In this document: positions 23,401 to 35,215 of the stretch, piece after piece | Layout of the letters: each line of letters opens with the position of its first letter | How positions within the stretch are numbered: the stretch's first letter is position 1 | Source: Parasponia andersonii | Taxonomy: Eukaryota > Streptophyta > Magnoliopsida > Rosales > Cannabaceae | NCBI GenBank assembly: GCA_002914805.1 | Contig: JXTB01000180.1 | Location: forward strand, 535,655-599,654 | Direction of reading: 5' to 3' | DNA length: 64,000 nucleotides | Program-made: the position numbers and the translations under genes | The notes under the pieces: generated by a model | Told to the model about the DNA's origin: nothing | Databases searched by the model: none | Seen by the model: only the letters and a program-made list of their open reading frames with translations

Positions 23401-26186
23401 TTATCAACCTCTTCTTTGAGAGCGACATACTTTTCTGGGTCAAGTGCTCTCCTTTTTTGTTGGACTGGCTTGAAGTCTGGGTCAATGTTAAGCCTATGAC
23501 TAATGACATTTGGGTCAATCCCCGATATGTCTGCATGGCTCTAAGAGAAGATATCTAGATTGTCTTTGAGGAATGTTTCGAGCTTTCCTCGCAACTCGTC
23601 ACTGAGATTCTTGCGAATTTTCAGCATTTTGGACTAGTCGCACTTGTCCACTGGGAGTTTTGCGAGCTCCCCCACTGGTCCAGTTTTCTTAGTCGATCGC
23701 ACGAGACCGAACTCATGATAAACTGGTTATAACATTCGTGAGCTTCATGCTGCTCACCTCGTAGGACTCTGACTCCTTCAGGAGTTGGGAACTTCATCGC
23801 TAGGTGATGAATTGAGGTGGTCGCCTTCAGCTCTCGGAGATATGGTCTTTCGAGTACTATGTTAAACGCTGTTAGGCAATCTACCATGACGAAGTCGGCC
23901 ATAATAGTTGTTTGCTGAGGTCATGCTCCCATAATAAGTGCAAGTTGAATTATGCCCAGGGGCATGATATAAATTATGCCCAGGGGCAGGATACTATCAT
24001 CAGTGAAGCCGTAGAGTTTTGTTGTGATTGGCTTCAGGTATTGCACTCCCAAACCCATCTTCTCGAAAGTGCTTAAATAGAGAATATCCACCAAGCTCCC
24101 ATTATCAATTAGGGTTCGATGAATGAGCATGTTGCCGATCTGAACAGTCATGACCAGGGGATCGTTGTATGGATAGTGAACTTTGCGAGCATCCTCTTCC
24201 ATGAAAATGATCGGATCATTCTCTTTATAGAAGCTCTTCATCAGACGGTCTTTAAGGTAGTAGACATTCGTTATTGGGGCTTCTCGAGCTTCATAAACAT
24301 AGGTCTTCTGGCTCGTCCCCGAACTCCCTGTGATATGATGTCCCCCGAAAATGGTTTGGATTTCTCCTCGAATAAGATTGTCACGAAGTGGGGAACCTGC
24401 TCTCTTTTCACTATCCCCCCTTTGATCGTAGTCTCATTTCCTTTAATACCTTCCAAGGTATCCCTATCGGATCAACTCCTCGATCTTATTCATTAGGTTA
24501 TAACAATCATTAGTGCCATGATCGTTGTCACGGTGGAATTGGCAGTACTTGTTCTGGTCCCTTCTCGCACCTTTTCTTTAATATGAGAAGGTTGTTTGTA
24601 AGGGTTGTCTATCCTCAGTAGCCATTAACATATTCTCCCTACTATCAGTGAGCTCAATGTAATAGGTGAACTTAGGAGAGTAAGGGTACTTTTTATCCTC
24701 TGCTCGAGGTTTCTTCTTATCTTTTCTCAAAGAAGATGCGACCTGATCACTATTGTTTTTCCTCTTCTTCTTGTTTCCTTTTCTGTCAGACTCATCACCT
24801 TTCTGATGATCCAATGATTCCTCCACATTCTAAATGCACATATATTTTTTGGCTCTCTGGTATAAATCTTATACATCGGTGCATTGGACTTTTAGAAGAT
24901 TTCTCTAGAGAGGCGTTTAGAGGCAGACTCCTCCCGCCAAAGCCATCAAGAGTCCTCCCTCCGGTACCTTGGATACTTTAGTGGCTTCTTTATTGAACCT
25001 CTTCAGATAAGAACGAAAGCTCTCATTTTCTCTTTGCCTGACATTCGCTAATGCCAAGCAGAGGGTGGCATACGTCCTGGAGACCTGAAACTAGCGGACA
25101 AAGTCCTAGGAGAACCGTTGCTAGGAGGTTATTGATCCCTTCAGTTTGTTTTTGAACCACTTTTTTACTCTTTTTGTAAGTATGACAATGAAACATCGAC
25201 ACTGAGCTAGCGGTTCTACTTGGTTCAGATCCATAAGATCATTGAATGAGTCTAAATGGTCGCAAAGGTCCATCTTTTCCGAATAGGCAATGATGGTTAG
25301 CATCTTGTAGCCATCAGGTATAAGAGCATTCTGAATCCTAAGTGAGAAAGGTGAGTATTCCTCTTCTACCTGATACTTTTCACGGGTAGTCAGGCAATTT
25401 AGCTTATTTCGCATACAAGCTACTTCTTGAGAGAGTTGGTCATCGACTGGGATTGAAGTAGTTGAACCCTTGCTACGATGTGCTCGCTCTTCGCTGGTTC
25501 AAGCGATCACGAAGATTGTGCTCTTGTTCTCGATCTAAGTCTCATGCTGCTCGGCCAACTCTCTCAAACACACTACCTATGGCCTATGACCTAATAGCTT
25601 CAAGTCGTTGACCCTCTCAAGCATTTTCTCGAGGTGGTCGTGGGGGGCGATCTCCTATTTTTGCCCTCTGCTTGATTCGGTTGGCCTCAAGAGCATTTTT
25701 ACGATCACGAGCTCCTGAACTCTCAATCACACAAACTCTCGAACTTATTAAACGGGACTCCTTATGATCTCATTGTCTAGTGAGTTAATCGTGACCTCGA
25801 ACATGGTCATGTTGCTCAGCCGCTCACATTGTAATTTCTGGCTGCTCTTTCTGAGGCCGGTTTCCAGCCAACCGCTGTAGGAGATTTTTGATTACATTGA
25901 CAGTAACTTATACCTCTTCAAAAGTCTCTTTTTATTGAAGTTGTCTGGCCTATAGCTCGACCATCTCCACAGCTCGATCGACACCGTATATGGGATCTTT
26001 TCCAGGTCGTCTCCTGGCTTGACCCTGAATCGTGTCGATAGTATCGAGGCTCTGGATAGTTTTTGGGCAGTTGCTTATTGCGGCAACAGCCTGAAAACGT
26101 ATCGGCAGATCTCTGGTACAGACAAGTTGAGATTTGATAGCAGCAGTATCTCCAATTTTTGAATTTTGGCGTCTTGTCATCACCAT
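20430..26186 (-). pseudogene. gag-pol remnant of the Tat-like gypsy element
   Basis: The minus-strand frames run right to left. Gag begins near 26186 (MVMTRRQNSKIG...). Its conserved core at 25414-25121 has SPFSLRIQNALIPDGYKM and CDHLDSFNDLMDL. A Lys-rich block at 24826-24578 follows. The protease-like block at 24241-23921 reads DARKVHYPYNDPL and LIDNGSLVDILYLSTF. The reverse transcriptase block at 23058-22846 keeps the YMDD catalytic box (EVYMDDML) and MKLNPLKCALGV. RNase H near 22320-21960 reads HKFHCALRFRF and NKAKYEALLAGLRLA. Integrase near 21130-20740 reads GIDLIGLFLTGRGGAQYAVV and FGVPKKIMS. These signatures fit the Tat/Ogre side of Ty3/gypsy, and no chromodomain was seen. Frameshifts and stops split every domain. 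Confidence 0.8.
21485..21658 (-). mobile_element. tRNA-derived SINE, copy 1
   Basis: On the minus strand it begins with a pol III A box, TAGCTCAGTTGG (close to TRGYNNARNNGG). About 50 bases later comes a B box, GGTTCAAACC. It ends in a T/A-rich tail next to cttttttttt. A 7-bp repeat atccttt flanks it (21478-21484 and 21659-21665), a possible target-site duplication. It interrupts the Tat-like element in its RNase H/integrase interval, so it inserted later. About 80% similar by eye to copy 2 at 39754-39901. Confidence 0.75.
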
Positions 26187-26282
26187 ATTTTCAGATTTGA
26201 GAAAACTGAAAAAACGATAATTTTGACTGGATATTTTTCCCAGATGCCTTCCTTCTAGTACTAAATTATTGATACCAAAAGT

Positions 26283-26725
26283 TGTATAACAATGAGATTG
26301 ATAGTTTTTGAAGAAAATTAAAGATTAAAGGGAAAATGGGAGAGAAAATGATGAACACAGAGATTTTAGAGTAGTTCAGTCTTTCGAACAAAGTACCTAC
26401 ACCTACTATAGTCGGTGTTATTCTTTCAGTATACTGGTTACAGGAGACCTTTCAGTTGGCCTTTGTTTGCTCAGAAGCCTTATATTTATAGGCTTGAGTA
26501 GATAGGTTTCTATTATAGATAAGATATTTTCAAATATCAAAAAAATTACAAAAAGGTTATAATAAATACGAATTTGAATTCCTATTTATCCTCCCAAGAT
26601 TTAGTAAAATCTTCATTTGAGTAATCATATCTCTTAAATTCAAAATCCAATCCTAATATTTTGGAAACTTGAATTTTGGATGGAGAAAATCTCGAGATTG
26701 AAATTTGTAAATTTAATGTATAACA
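26283..26725 (-). repeat. Right (5') LTR of the Tat-like element
   Basis: About 443 bp. On the plus strand it starts TGTATAACAA and ends TGTATAACA, giving the canonical TG...CA ends. gag begins about 100 bp to the left of it. Confidence 0.85.
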
Positions 26726-26906
26726 AAAAGCAAACACAAAAATTAATAACCAAGGGCCTTCCTTTTTTTTTTTTAGGTAAATCAAAGGGCTTTCCATTCA
26801 AGGAGCTGGATTGCATTTATTTTTGACGATTGATTATTGATTAGTAATTAACTAGATACAGCACGTTAACTATTCTTTCGCTAATCTTTCACAATTCGTA
26901 GCATAG
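26726..26906. other. Spacer between two gypsy elements with poly(T) insertion-like motif
   Basis: Only 180 bp separate the elements. A T-run ending aggtaaat (about 26764-26780) sits between imperfect direct repeats, caagggccttcc and caaagggctttcc. It resembles the micro-insertions elsewhere in the window but the repeats are not exact. Confidence 0.4.
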
Positions 26907-27558
26907 TGTTATGACTCTAGCCTCAAACTAGACAATTGTGCGTCACTTAGCACAGTCCGTTGTACTAAGTCAGCCTACCAACACTCAAGAAAAAGGCTTA
27001 GAGTAAATTTTGAGACAAAGTGGAAAAGAAAAGAGAGTTTGACTAAATGAAAGCTTTGTATTACTCTTAAAATGCTTAAAACTCTCACAGATGAGACTTA
27101 TGTACAAATAGACCTTAGGGGTCCTTTATATAGGCAAAGCCTAAACCAACCAAGGGTTATGATCGTGCCAAGTGGCATAATCTTATAAAAGGTCTAGAAT
27201 CTTCCTAAATAAAATAGTAATATCTACAAAGATATTTACATGAAGAAATCTAGAACAAACATGGCCTAGATTCTTCTAGGAGGTTTACCCACTATCTTGG
27301 CTCTTCTAAATCATTCTAGGAGCTTCGACCATCCCAACCCATCTAGTACTATCCAACCTTATCGAAAGCCTTCTAGGACTTAGTAACGCCATCTAGAGTC
27401 TTCTAAAATGGCCAAGACCTCTCTTGATCATCTTACAAGTGTCCACCATATTCAGAGGCTTTTTCCTATCTTCTTGGGTAAGTAGTATATATATAGGATC
27501 TTAGAGCCATAGGGAACAATATTTGGATTTTAGGGAGCCAAATGAGCGAGGCGTAATA
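26907..27558 (-). repeat. Left (3') LTR of the chromovirus
   Basis: About 652 bp, clearly homologous to 32256-32912. Shared stretches include cctcaaactagacaat, gtgcgtcacttag, tctacaaagatatttacat and agcctagattcttctagga-type repeats. On the plus strand it starts tgttatgac and ends gcgtaata. Confidence 0.88.
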
Positions 27559-27639
27559 CCCTCCCCCACTCAAGTTCGCAATGTCCTTGTCGTGCTATCA
27601 ACTTTGAACCGCGCGATATAGTTTTTGAATTGTCATAAG

Positions 27640-28900
27640 GCATCCTCATGCTCCTAGCTAGCCTCAGCCTCGAGCAAATTCTACCATTTCACTAGGTACT
27701 CTTGATAATTAGGTACACCACATCAGCGGATCAAGAGATCGGCCAAAATATACTATGCCTCTTTATCAAGAGAGGTTACCACCATAATAGGAGCCCTTTT
27801 GGACTTGTCCCTTAAAGGGTCTTCTTCATCTCCATGGTAAAGTTTTAGTATGTTAACATAGAAGACAGAGAAAATCTTTAACTTAGAAGGGAGTTAAAGC
27901 TTATAAAAGACCTTATCCACACACTTGAGTATCAGAAACGGACCTTCGTACTTGCGCACCAACCCTTTATGCACCTTTCTCAAGATTTTGAATTATTGTT
28001 GTAGCAGCTTGACAAAGACTGAATCCCTCTCTTGGTACTCAACATACCTCCTCTTTTTGTCGGCTCACTTCTTCATTCTTTTAGAAGCTCTATTTAAGTA
28101 GGTCCTAGTCAACTCCACTTGCTCATGCCATGCCTTAGCAAACTTGAATGCCACAGAACTCTTCCCACCGTAACTTGTCACTAAGGCATATGGAGTCATA
28201 GGTTGTTGACTCACGACTATCTCGAAGGGACTCTTGGCTATAGACTCGCTCCTTTGGAAGTTAAAGGAGAATTAGGCTACATCAAGTAATTTTGCCCAAT
28301 CTTTTTGATTAGCACTTATAAAGTGCCTCAAGTATAACTCTAGCAAGGCATTCACCCTCTCCGTCTGGCCATCACTTTAGAGGTAAAATCTAGTAGAAAA
28401 GTTCATGCCTAAACCCATTAACTTGAACAATTTAATCCAAAACCTTCCAGTGAATCGGGAGGTTACGATCACTTACAATATTCAACGGGACTCCCCAGAG
28501 CTTCACGACATGCTTCATAAAGAGTCGCATAGTCTTATCAGTAGGACAATCGGGTGAAGCAGGTATGAAAATGACATACTTGCTGAAGTGATCAATTACC
28601 ACTATAACACTGCTAAAACCTTTCGACTTAGGCAGACTAGTGATAAAGTCCATAGAGACACTCTCCCACGACCTCTCAGGAATGGGGAGAGATTCTAACA
28701 TTCCACCTAGTGATCATTATTCCATTTTGTCTTGTAGGCATACAAGATAAGTTCGTACATAGGTCTTAATATCATCCCTCAGCTGAGGCTAATAGTAGAT
28801 AGCTTTGATAAGAATAAGAGTATGCTTCTGCCCTGGGTGACGAGTCCACAAAGAATTTTGGCACTCTTTAATAAGCTTTTTTCTTAAGTTTCCTCACTTA
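27640..28900 (-). pseudogene. Integrase and chromodomain remnant of the chromovirus
   Basis: The integrase core at 28701-28432 reads SMDFITSLPKSKGFSSVIVV, then DHFSKYVIFIPAS and KLWGVPLNIVSDR, which is the DDE-type core with the first Asp (MDF) and second Asp (SDR) visible. Near 27690-27660 the minus strand reads PNYQEYLVKW, then a stop, NLLEAEAS and another stop. This matches a chromodomain (YLVKWKxLPxxEASWE) in which two Trp codons have become TAG. A chromodomain would have directed integration to marked chromatin; here it is dead. Confidence 0.75.
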
Positions 28901-29129
28901 GGCACATAGAGTCGATTACTTTTGGCATAGAAAAGTCTATTGCTCAGCCAAACTCGTCTCATCTTTCTTTCCTTCACTAGGGATAGTAGGCTCTTTGCAA
29001 GAACATTGTGTTCTAGCTCTTCCTTGATTTTCTCATCAAGGTACTATCGGGCCTACTTAAGGCGGCCAGCTTCGCCTTTCTCCTTAGGGCATTCGCCATC
29101 ACATTAGCCTTCCCATGCTTGTATTTAAA

Positions 29130-30340
29130 CCTATAGTCGAATCTTACTAAGAAATCTTTCCACCGAGCTTACTTGAGACTCAATTTTTTTCTCAGCTTGA
29201 AAGTAGCTTGTGGCTATGTTATCAATCATGATCGTGAAGTGAATGCCTAACAAGTAGTATCACCACACCCTTAGGTAATGGATGATGGTAGTCATCTCTT
29301 TTTTTTGCACCGTGTAGCTTCTCTCGGTATTATTAAGCTTGCAGCTTTCATAAGCAATAGGATGCTCTTCTTGCATTAGTACTTCGCCAGTAGCAAATCA
29401 GAAGCATCCGTATGAAACTCATATGCTCTAGAGTGGTCAAGCAAGCTCAGAATCGGCTCTTCACTTACTGCCTTTTTCAAGTCTTCGAATGAGACTTGAC
29501 ACTCAAGTGTCTACTCCCAAGACTTATTCTTCTTTAGTAGGTTAGTAAGTGGCGTTGCTCTTGCTGAGTAGAACTTGATGAACTGCCTATAGTAGTTTAC
29601 AAGTCTGAGGAAATATCTCAACTTTGGCACCTTAGTAGGAGGTTCCCATTCTTAGATGGCTTACACCATGGCTTCATCCATCATAAGTTTCCCATATTTT
29701 ATCTTGTGCCCTAGGAACATCACTTCCTCTTGGGAAAATGAGCACTTTTCTTTCTTGATGAATAGTTGGTTCTCCTTCAAGACCTCGAACACCTTCCTCA
29801 AATATTTTAGGTGCTCTTCCATGGTCTTGTTATATAGATGACTATCTCATCAAGGTAGATTACCAAGAACCGATCGACGTAGGGATGGAATAGCTTATTT
29901 ATGAGGGTACAAAAAGAAACAGATGCAATGGTAAGACCAAATGGTATGACTAAGAACTTATAAGCACCATACTTTATCACACATGTTGTCTTAGGCTTAT
30001 CTCCCTCTGGTATGCATATTTGGTAGTACCCCGAGCGTAGATCAAGCTTCGAGAAGTATCTAGCATTCCTAAATTGATCGAACAAGTCTGCAATAAGTGG
30101 GATGAGGTACTTGATCTTCACTATCACTTTGTTAAGAGCCTAGTAATCAATGCACATCCTTAATAAGCCATTTTTCTTTTGGAACAACATCGGGGTATCA
30201 AAAAGGGCTTTGAGGGCCCTGATAAAACCCGTATCAAGCAACTCTTTTAGTTATTTCTGGAGTTCCTCTAACTCCAGAAAGGCCATTCGATAGGGACTCA
30301 TTGCAAATGGCCTCGTGTTTGGCTCAAGCTTGATTTCATA
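29130..30340 (-). pseudogene. Reverse transcriptase and RNase H remnant of the chromovirus
   Basis: The 30127-29807 frame reads RYFSKLDLRSGYYQICI, YKFLVIPFGLTIA and FLVIYLDEIVIY. These are the standard RT blocks (FSKLDLRSGYHQI, MPFGLTNAP, YLDDILVY). The second Asp of the catalytic YxDD box is Glu here, a change expected to kill polymerase activity. RNase H continues near 29510-29280 with EDLKKAVSEEPILSLLDHS and AYEFHTDAS. Confidence 0.8.
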
Positions 30341-30415
30341 ATCCACCTCCCTCCTAGGTAGTAGTTTCTTCGGTAGGGTGTCAGGCATCACATCTTGGAA
30401 TTCATTCAAGAAAGC

Positions 30416-31036
30416 TTACACCTCTATGGGCAAGTCACCTTGAGATTCTAACTCTTCATCATAGTACTCCTTTAGAATGGCCAAGTAACTCTCTTCCTCC
30501 TTTCTTAAGCCCTTTTTAAATTGAAGTGCAAAGAGTACTTTGTTACCCACTTTCATGGACTGCTTTGTTGGTACTACACAAACTTTTTCACCATCCATGA
30601 TGCACATAGAGTTGGCAAAAGGAATGAAAAATGCATGTACTGCATCAAAGAACTCCAAACCAAGCACTACCACAAAGTTGGCTATAGGCACCATTGATAA
30701 GTCAAGTTGGCCAACCCATGCACATAAGCTAGCCTTAACACTATGTGCAATCCCATAGATGAGGTGTGTTGATGAATTTACTTCCTTAAGGAAGCCTTCT
30801 CCCTTGGATACCAACAAGCCCAACCACCTGGCTTTCTTAACAAAGATGAAGTTGTAGGATGCACCCATGTCAACCAAGGCTTTAATGGCTTTGCCATTGA
30901 TTATTGCATCCACAAAGAGTAAGCCCTTAGCTTGTGACTTAGACGCCGATTGCAAGGCGTTGAAGAGTTGCAAGGAACTAACATGTGCACCCACCATCTT
31001 CCCTATCACCTCTTTCTTGGCTTGGCTCGGAGGCAA
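30416..31036 (-). pseudogene. Aspartic protease region of the chromovirus
   Basis: A 206-residue open frame with the retroviral-type protease signature altered: ALVDMGASYNFI instead of ALVDTGASHNFI. The Thr next to the catalytic Asp is Met. Later, VVLGLEFFDAVHAFFIP corresponds to the usual VILGMDFL segment. It overlaps the end of gag by 59 bases in another frame. Confidence 0.75.
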
Positions 31037-32203
31037 TTAAGGCATTGAGAGCTTTCTTCTTGGAACACTCACGTGCCCAATGTGGCCCGTCATAAAAGAA
31101 GCACTTGACTCTTGGCTTAGAGAAGTCACGATCTCCTTTCTTCTCACCCTTGTCTTTGTGCCTATAGAAGGAACTGTCTTTATTCCATTTTCCTCCTTTT
31201 ATTTGCTCTTCTCCACTCTTTGCTCCACCAACCTTCTTGTCTTTGGCCTTAGAAGGCTCTTTATTGGTAGAGTAATCAACAAAGCTCTCGACTACAGTAA
31301 TAGTATTAGCCAAGTCTTGGATACCACGGTGCTTAAGCTTTATCTTGGCCCAATTCTGAAGGCCATCTATGAATAAGAATAGAGCATCTTTGTCTAAAGT
31401 GTCAGGGACTTCAAGCAAGAGTGTAGTAAACTCTTTCACGTCGTCTCTAACACTGCCAGATTGTTTAAAGTAGCGAAGACACTCTTTCGCCTCCTCTTCA
31501 GCATTCTCAAGAAAGAATTGTCTCTTAAGCTCTCTCTTGAAATCATTAAAGGTGGACATAGTGCACACCCCTCATTGCATCTCCCTGTGTCTCCACCTCC
31601 ACCATAGTATAATGGTATCGGTTCGATACAAGGCAGTATTACAAATTTTACCAGCGTCGTCTGTCACACCGGTGACCTCGAAGTATTACTCGAGTCCCTA
31701 TAGGAAGTTCTCAACTTCTAGAGTATTTTGAGTACCATTAAAGGTCTTTAGTTTAGGTACCTCAACCTTCTTTACCTCAATAGTTGTTATGGTGGTCGCC
31801 CACATGGCCACCGTTCGCTTGTGCAAAGCAAAATCACTACTCATCTCACTATTCTAAGTAAAACATTAGTGAGTTCTCTTTTGAAGAGATCTCGTACCTT
31901 GGTAATCTCTGAATGAAGGGACTCGATCTCACATCTTAAGTCGGCCTCTAGCCCACCCAATGCATCTTTGACGCTATTGTAGATCTCCGTATCCTCGGTC
32001 TCCAAACCGTCGCAATGGCCATCTACATCATCTACTCACTTGTCCAATGTGCCTAAGTTGGACTCTAATCAAGGCACTTTAGCCTCTAAGCTAATCACCA
32101 TATCCCTTGACTTGTCCTGGGTAGCACTCTTCTTTCCTTAATCACGCCCATATAATGAAGCACCAACTTCAATGGGGTCAAGAGTTACAACCATGGTTTT
32201 CAT
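30978..32203 (-). pseudogene. gag remnant of the chromovirus
   Basis: The frame starts at an ATG complementary to 32201-32203 and has several stops up to about 31570. It is then open to 30978 (TFNDFKRELKRQFFLENAEE and LFIDGLQNWAKIKL). It ends in a Lys-rich nucleocapsid with CFFYDGPHWAREC, a CX2CX4HX4C zinc knuckle whose second Cys is Tyr. Several stops fall where the family has Trp (for example FL-stop-GLE). Confidence 0.75.
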
Positions 32204-32255
32204 GTAGAGAATAGAGCCACCAATATATAACGAGTAACCAAAGCTCCGATACCAC

Positions 32256-32912
32256 GTTATCATGACCCTAGCCTCAAACTAGACAATCGTGCGTCACTTA
32301 GTACAGTCTATTGCACTAAGTTAGTCTAATAACACACAAGAAAGAGGCTTAAAGTAAACTTTGAGACAAAGTAGCAAACATAAGAGAATTTGATTGAATG
32401 AAAACTTTGTATTACTCTTATAATGTTTACAACTCTCATAAATGAGACTTGTGTACATATGAACCTAAGGAGTCCTTTATATAGGTAAAGCTTAAACCAA
32501 CTAAGAGTTATAATCGTGCCAAATGGTATGATCTTATAAAGGGTCTAGAATTTTCCCAAATAAAATAGAAATATCTACAAAGATATTTACATAGAGAAAT
32601 CTAGAACAAGCATGACCTAGATTCTTCTAGGAGATTTACTAATCATCTTGGCTCTTCCAAGTCATTCTAGGAGTTTCTAGGACCATACCAACTCATCTAG
32701 CACCATTCGGTCTTGTCTAGAGTCTTCTAGGACTTAGCAGTAGCATCTAGAGTCTTCTAGCATAACCAAGACCTCTCTTAATCATTCTAGAAGTATCCAT
32801 CGCGTTTTGGGGTCTTCCTCTATCCTCTTGGGTGAGCAGTATATATAGAGAATCTTAGAGTCACGAGGAGCAACATTTGGATTTTAGAGAGTTAAATGAG
32901 CAGGGCGTAACA
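32256..32912 (-). repeat. Right (5') LTR of the chromovirus
   Basis: About 657 bp. On the minus strand it starts TGTTACGCCC, and its other end adjoins the primer-binding site at about 32243-32254. The TATA-like agtatatatagag near 32839-32851 is in the position expected for an LTR promoter read on either strand. Confidence 0.85.
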
Positions 32913-34773
32913 CGAGGCCAAAGTGAGCTTGGTTACATTAATATGCATTTAATAGAAAATATAAATAAAAATACATGCGTCTAATATTCCACCTTTAATC
33001 TGTTTTTTTACTACACAGTCATATCATTCCAATTTCAAACTTCAACGTTAGAAAAGAATGTAGCACTTACAATGTAGTACTTATTACCACCTAATTAGAC
33101 TAAACATATGACCACCATTCTCTACTAATTTTAAGCTCAATTCATAATAAATATTACCATATCTCTCAAATACTGGAGGAGGAAATCTAAAGCAACGACA
33201 GAAAATAATACTGATGATGACGAGGAAATGTATGATATATAGCAGCAGTAATATCAAAAGATTTAGGATAAAACGTTTAACTGTTGAATATGAACTCAAA
33301 TCACGTATTTCTCTTTAAAAAAAATTATTCAATTTTGGTGTTCTAATTCATGTCTAACTACTAAATTAAACACATATCATTTAAAATTTGAACCTACCTA
33401 ACTAGTTTTTCAAATTTATCAGTTTCATTTAAATTTTTTATATGATGTGTCATGTCTTCCATTAATAGAGTAAAAAATTTGAATTCGGTGACTAATAAAT
33501 AGTAAAATGGTTTATTACACCGTTTATCTTTATTTTATAGGTTAATAATATTAATAGCTCCAAATTATATCTTTTATACTACTTTGGCTCCTTAATTTAA
33601 CATATATAGTAATAGTCTCAGATTATATAATTATTACAAAAATATTTAACAGAAATAAGACATTACAAAGCACATAATTTGAAAATTATGATAAAGAATT
33701 ATTGCAGTATTGATAATTTTTTTCACAAATTGTACAAAAAAATTTAACAGAAATGAGTCATGTGCTAAGCATTCTATTTGGTAACTATGGATGAGAATAA
33801 GATTCTGACTCTTACAAGTAAATAGATCTCAATTATATGTTTTGTTCATGATTATTTTATGATTAAAAAACTAACAGTTTGTAATAAATGAGCATTTGTT
33901 GTAATAATTATATAATTTATGATTCATTATTATGTAAATTAAAAATTTGTGAGCTAAAATGCATTTACAAAATATACAATTCAAAGGTCATTATTAGAAT
34001 TAATCCTTATTTTATTGGAAATCTCTTTTAAATTCTCCGTTTGTCCATAGTATTCCGTTAAAATTCTCACAGAATTAGAGCTACGATTTGCGTTTTGTTC
34101 CCATGAATCAACGGAATAAAGTTAATTGGTTAGAATTTTTAAACAAAGTAAAAAATAATATTCAAGGACTAAGGGAAAGGAGAACAGTTTTAAAAGCTCA
34201 AGACACTGAAATGAGAAAATTTTAAAGTTAAGAAACAAAAATGAAACTTTTTTAATATATAATTTAAGGACCAAACTCACAAAATTAATTTTAATACAAT
34301 ATAGAATAAGGATCATTATATAGAACTCCACAACCACCATACGATGTATTCCTCGCTTCACAAAACAATAATTTAGAATACGATGACTCATGTCTTAAAA
34401 GCAATGTACTAGTCTAGCTAATTGTTGTTAGTGTATGGAGCAGATTGTTGGCTAAATGGGACACAGCCCGCAAATGAGAACTACTTTTCAGATTAAATAT
34501 GTGTAACAGCCACTAACCACTGTATTAAATGATTATAATAAAGAAAACAAAAAAGCCAAGATATAGTATATGTTTATGGCTAGTAGTGGAATGGCGAATA
34601 ATGCAAATGTGCATATATATACACTTCTTTACATGTCATAATTGGTTATTCCATTCATCACTATCGCCAATTACTATACTTATAATACAGAACTTTCTAT
34701 TGGGTCAGATAAGAACCACCTATTTTGACGGCAAAAAAAAGAGGTAATTATAAGAAAGGTGAAGTCTAAAACA
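32913..34773. other. AT-rich intergenic DNA
   Basis: No gene, RNA or defined repeat was recognised. Short open frames are typical of AT-rich noise. Confidence 0.6.
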
Positions 34774-35108
34774 ATACTCTCTAAGTTTGAGTAATTTAAA
34801 ATTTAAATTTTGAAATTTGAATTCAGTAAAATAATATTTTGAAATTAAGAATTTCTAAAATTCAATACATTAGACAGACTTTTTAACTAATTTGAGAAAT
34901 TAAAAAATAATAATATTTTCTATTAAAATTATATTAATTCTTATTATTTTTCTTAATTTTGAGGATATTTTTATGTTTCATCTGTTAAAATTATTTAAAA
35001 AGTCAACTAAAGATATTAATTTTCATAAATTATTAATCTCAAAATATTATTTTACAGAATCTAAACTTAAAAATTTTAATTATAGAATACTTACTCTAAG
35101 ACATTTTT
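34774..35108. mobile_element. Foldback MITE-like element, copy 1
   Basis: The two ends are inverted copies of each other. The left arm contains cagtaaaataatattttga and the right arm contains tcaaaatattattttacaga. Looser complementarity continues inward (gactttttaactaattt against aaattatttaaaaagtca) so the element nearly folds on itself over about 335 bp. A related copy is at 43170-43470. Confidence 0.6.
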
Positions 35109-35127
35109 TTGAGAAACCAGCTTATAT

Positions 35128-35215
35128 TTGTAAGTATCTACTGAACGATTAACGAGCCTGCACATCCGGTTTGGTGTACCTATTGAATATATGGCTTTAA
35201 GACGATTAGCTAGCT
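35128..35215. repeat. Inverted dispersed repeat, left member
   Basis: This segment, containing taacgagcctgcacatcc and tattgaatatatg, matches the reverse complement of 41825-41910 apart from a 6-base gap and scattered mismatches. The pair encloses 6.6 kb. It begins about 20 bp after the foldback element. Confidence 0.75.

Larger units (their letters stand above)
19053..26725 (-). mobile_element. Ty3/gypsy LTR retrotransposon, Tat-like lineage, decayed
   Basis: A 7.7-kb element on the minus strand. Two similar LTRs (26283-26725 and 19053-19486) flank a gag-pol remnant in the order gag, protease, reverse transcriptase, RNase H, integrase. A polypurine run (minus strand actgggggataa) abuts the left LTR, as expected at a 3' LTR. 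Next to the right LTR the minus strand reads TGGTATCA, the first 8 bases of a tRNA-Met-type primer site; the match then fails. The two LTRs differ at many sites and the pol frames contain numerous stops, so the insertion is old. A SINE lies inside. A 5-bp target duplication could not be settled. Confidence 0.85.
26907..32912 (-). mobile_element. Ty3/gypsy chromovirus, decayed
   Basis: A 6.0-kb element on the minus strand with LTRs at 32256-32912 (5') and 26907-27558 (3'). Beside the 5' LTR the minus strand reads TGGTATCGGAGC, one mismatch from the tRNA-Met primer site TGGTATCAGAGC. Beside the 3' LTR is a polypurine tract (minus strand gtgggggagggt). Domain order is gag, protease, reverse transcriptase, RNase H, integrase, with a chromodomain remnant at the end, which defines chromoviruses. 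All reading frames are broken. The flanking 5-mers (catag and cgagg) do not match, so the target duplication has decayed or my ends are slightly off. Confidence 0.88.
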
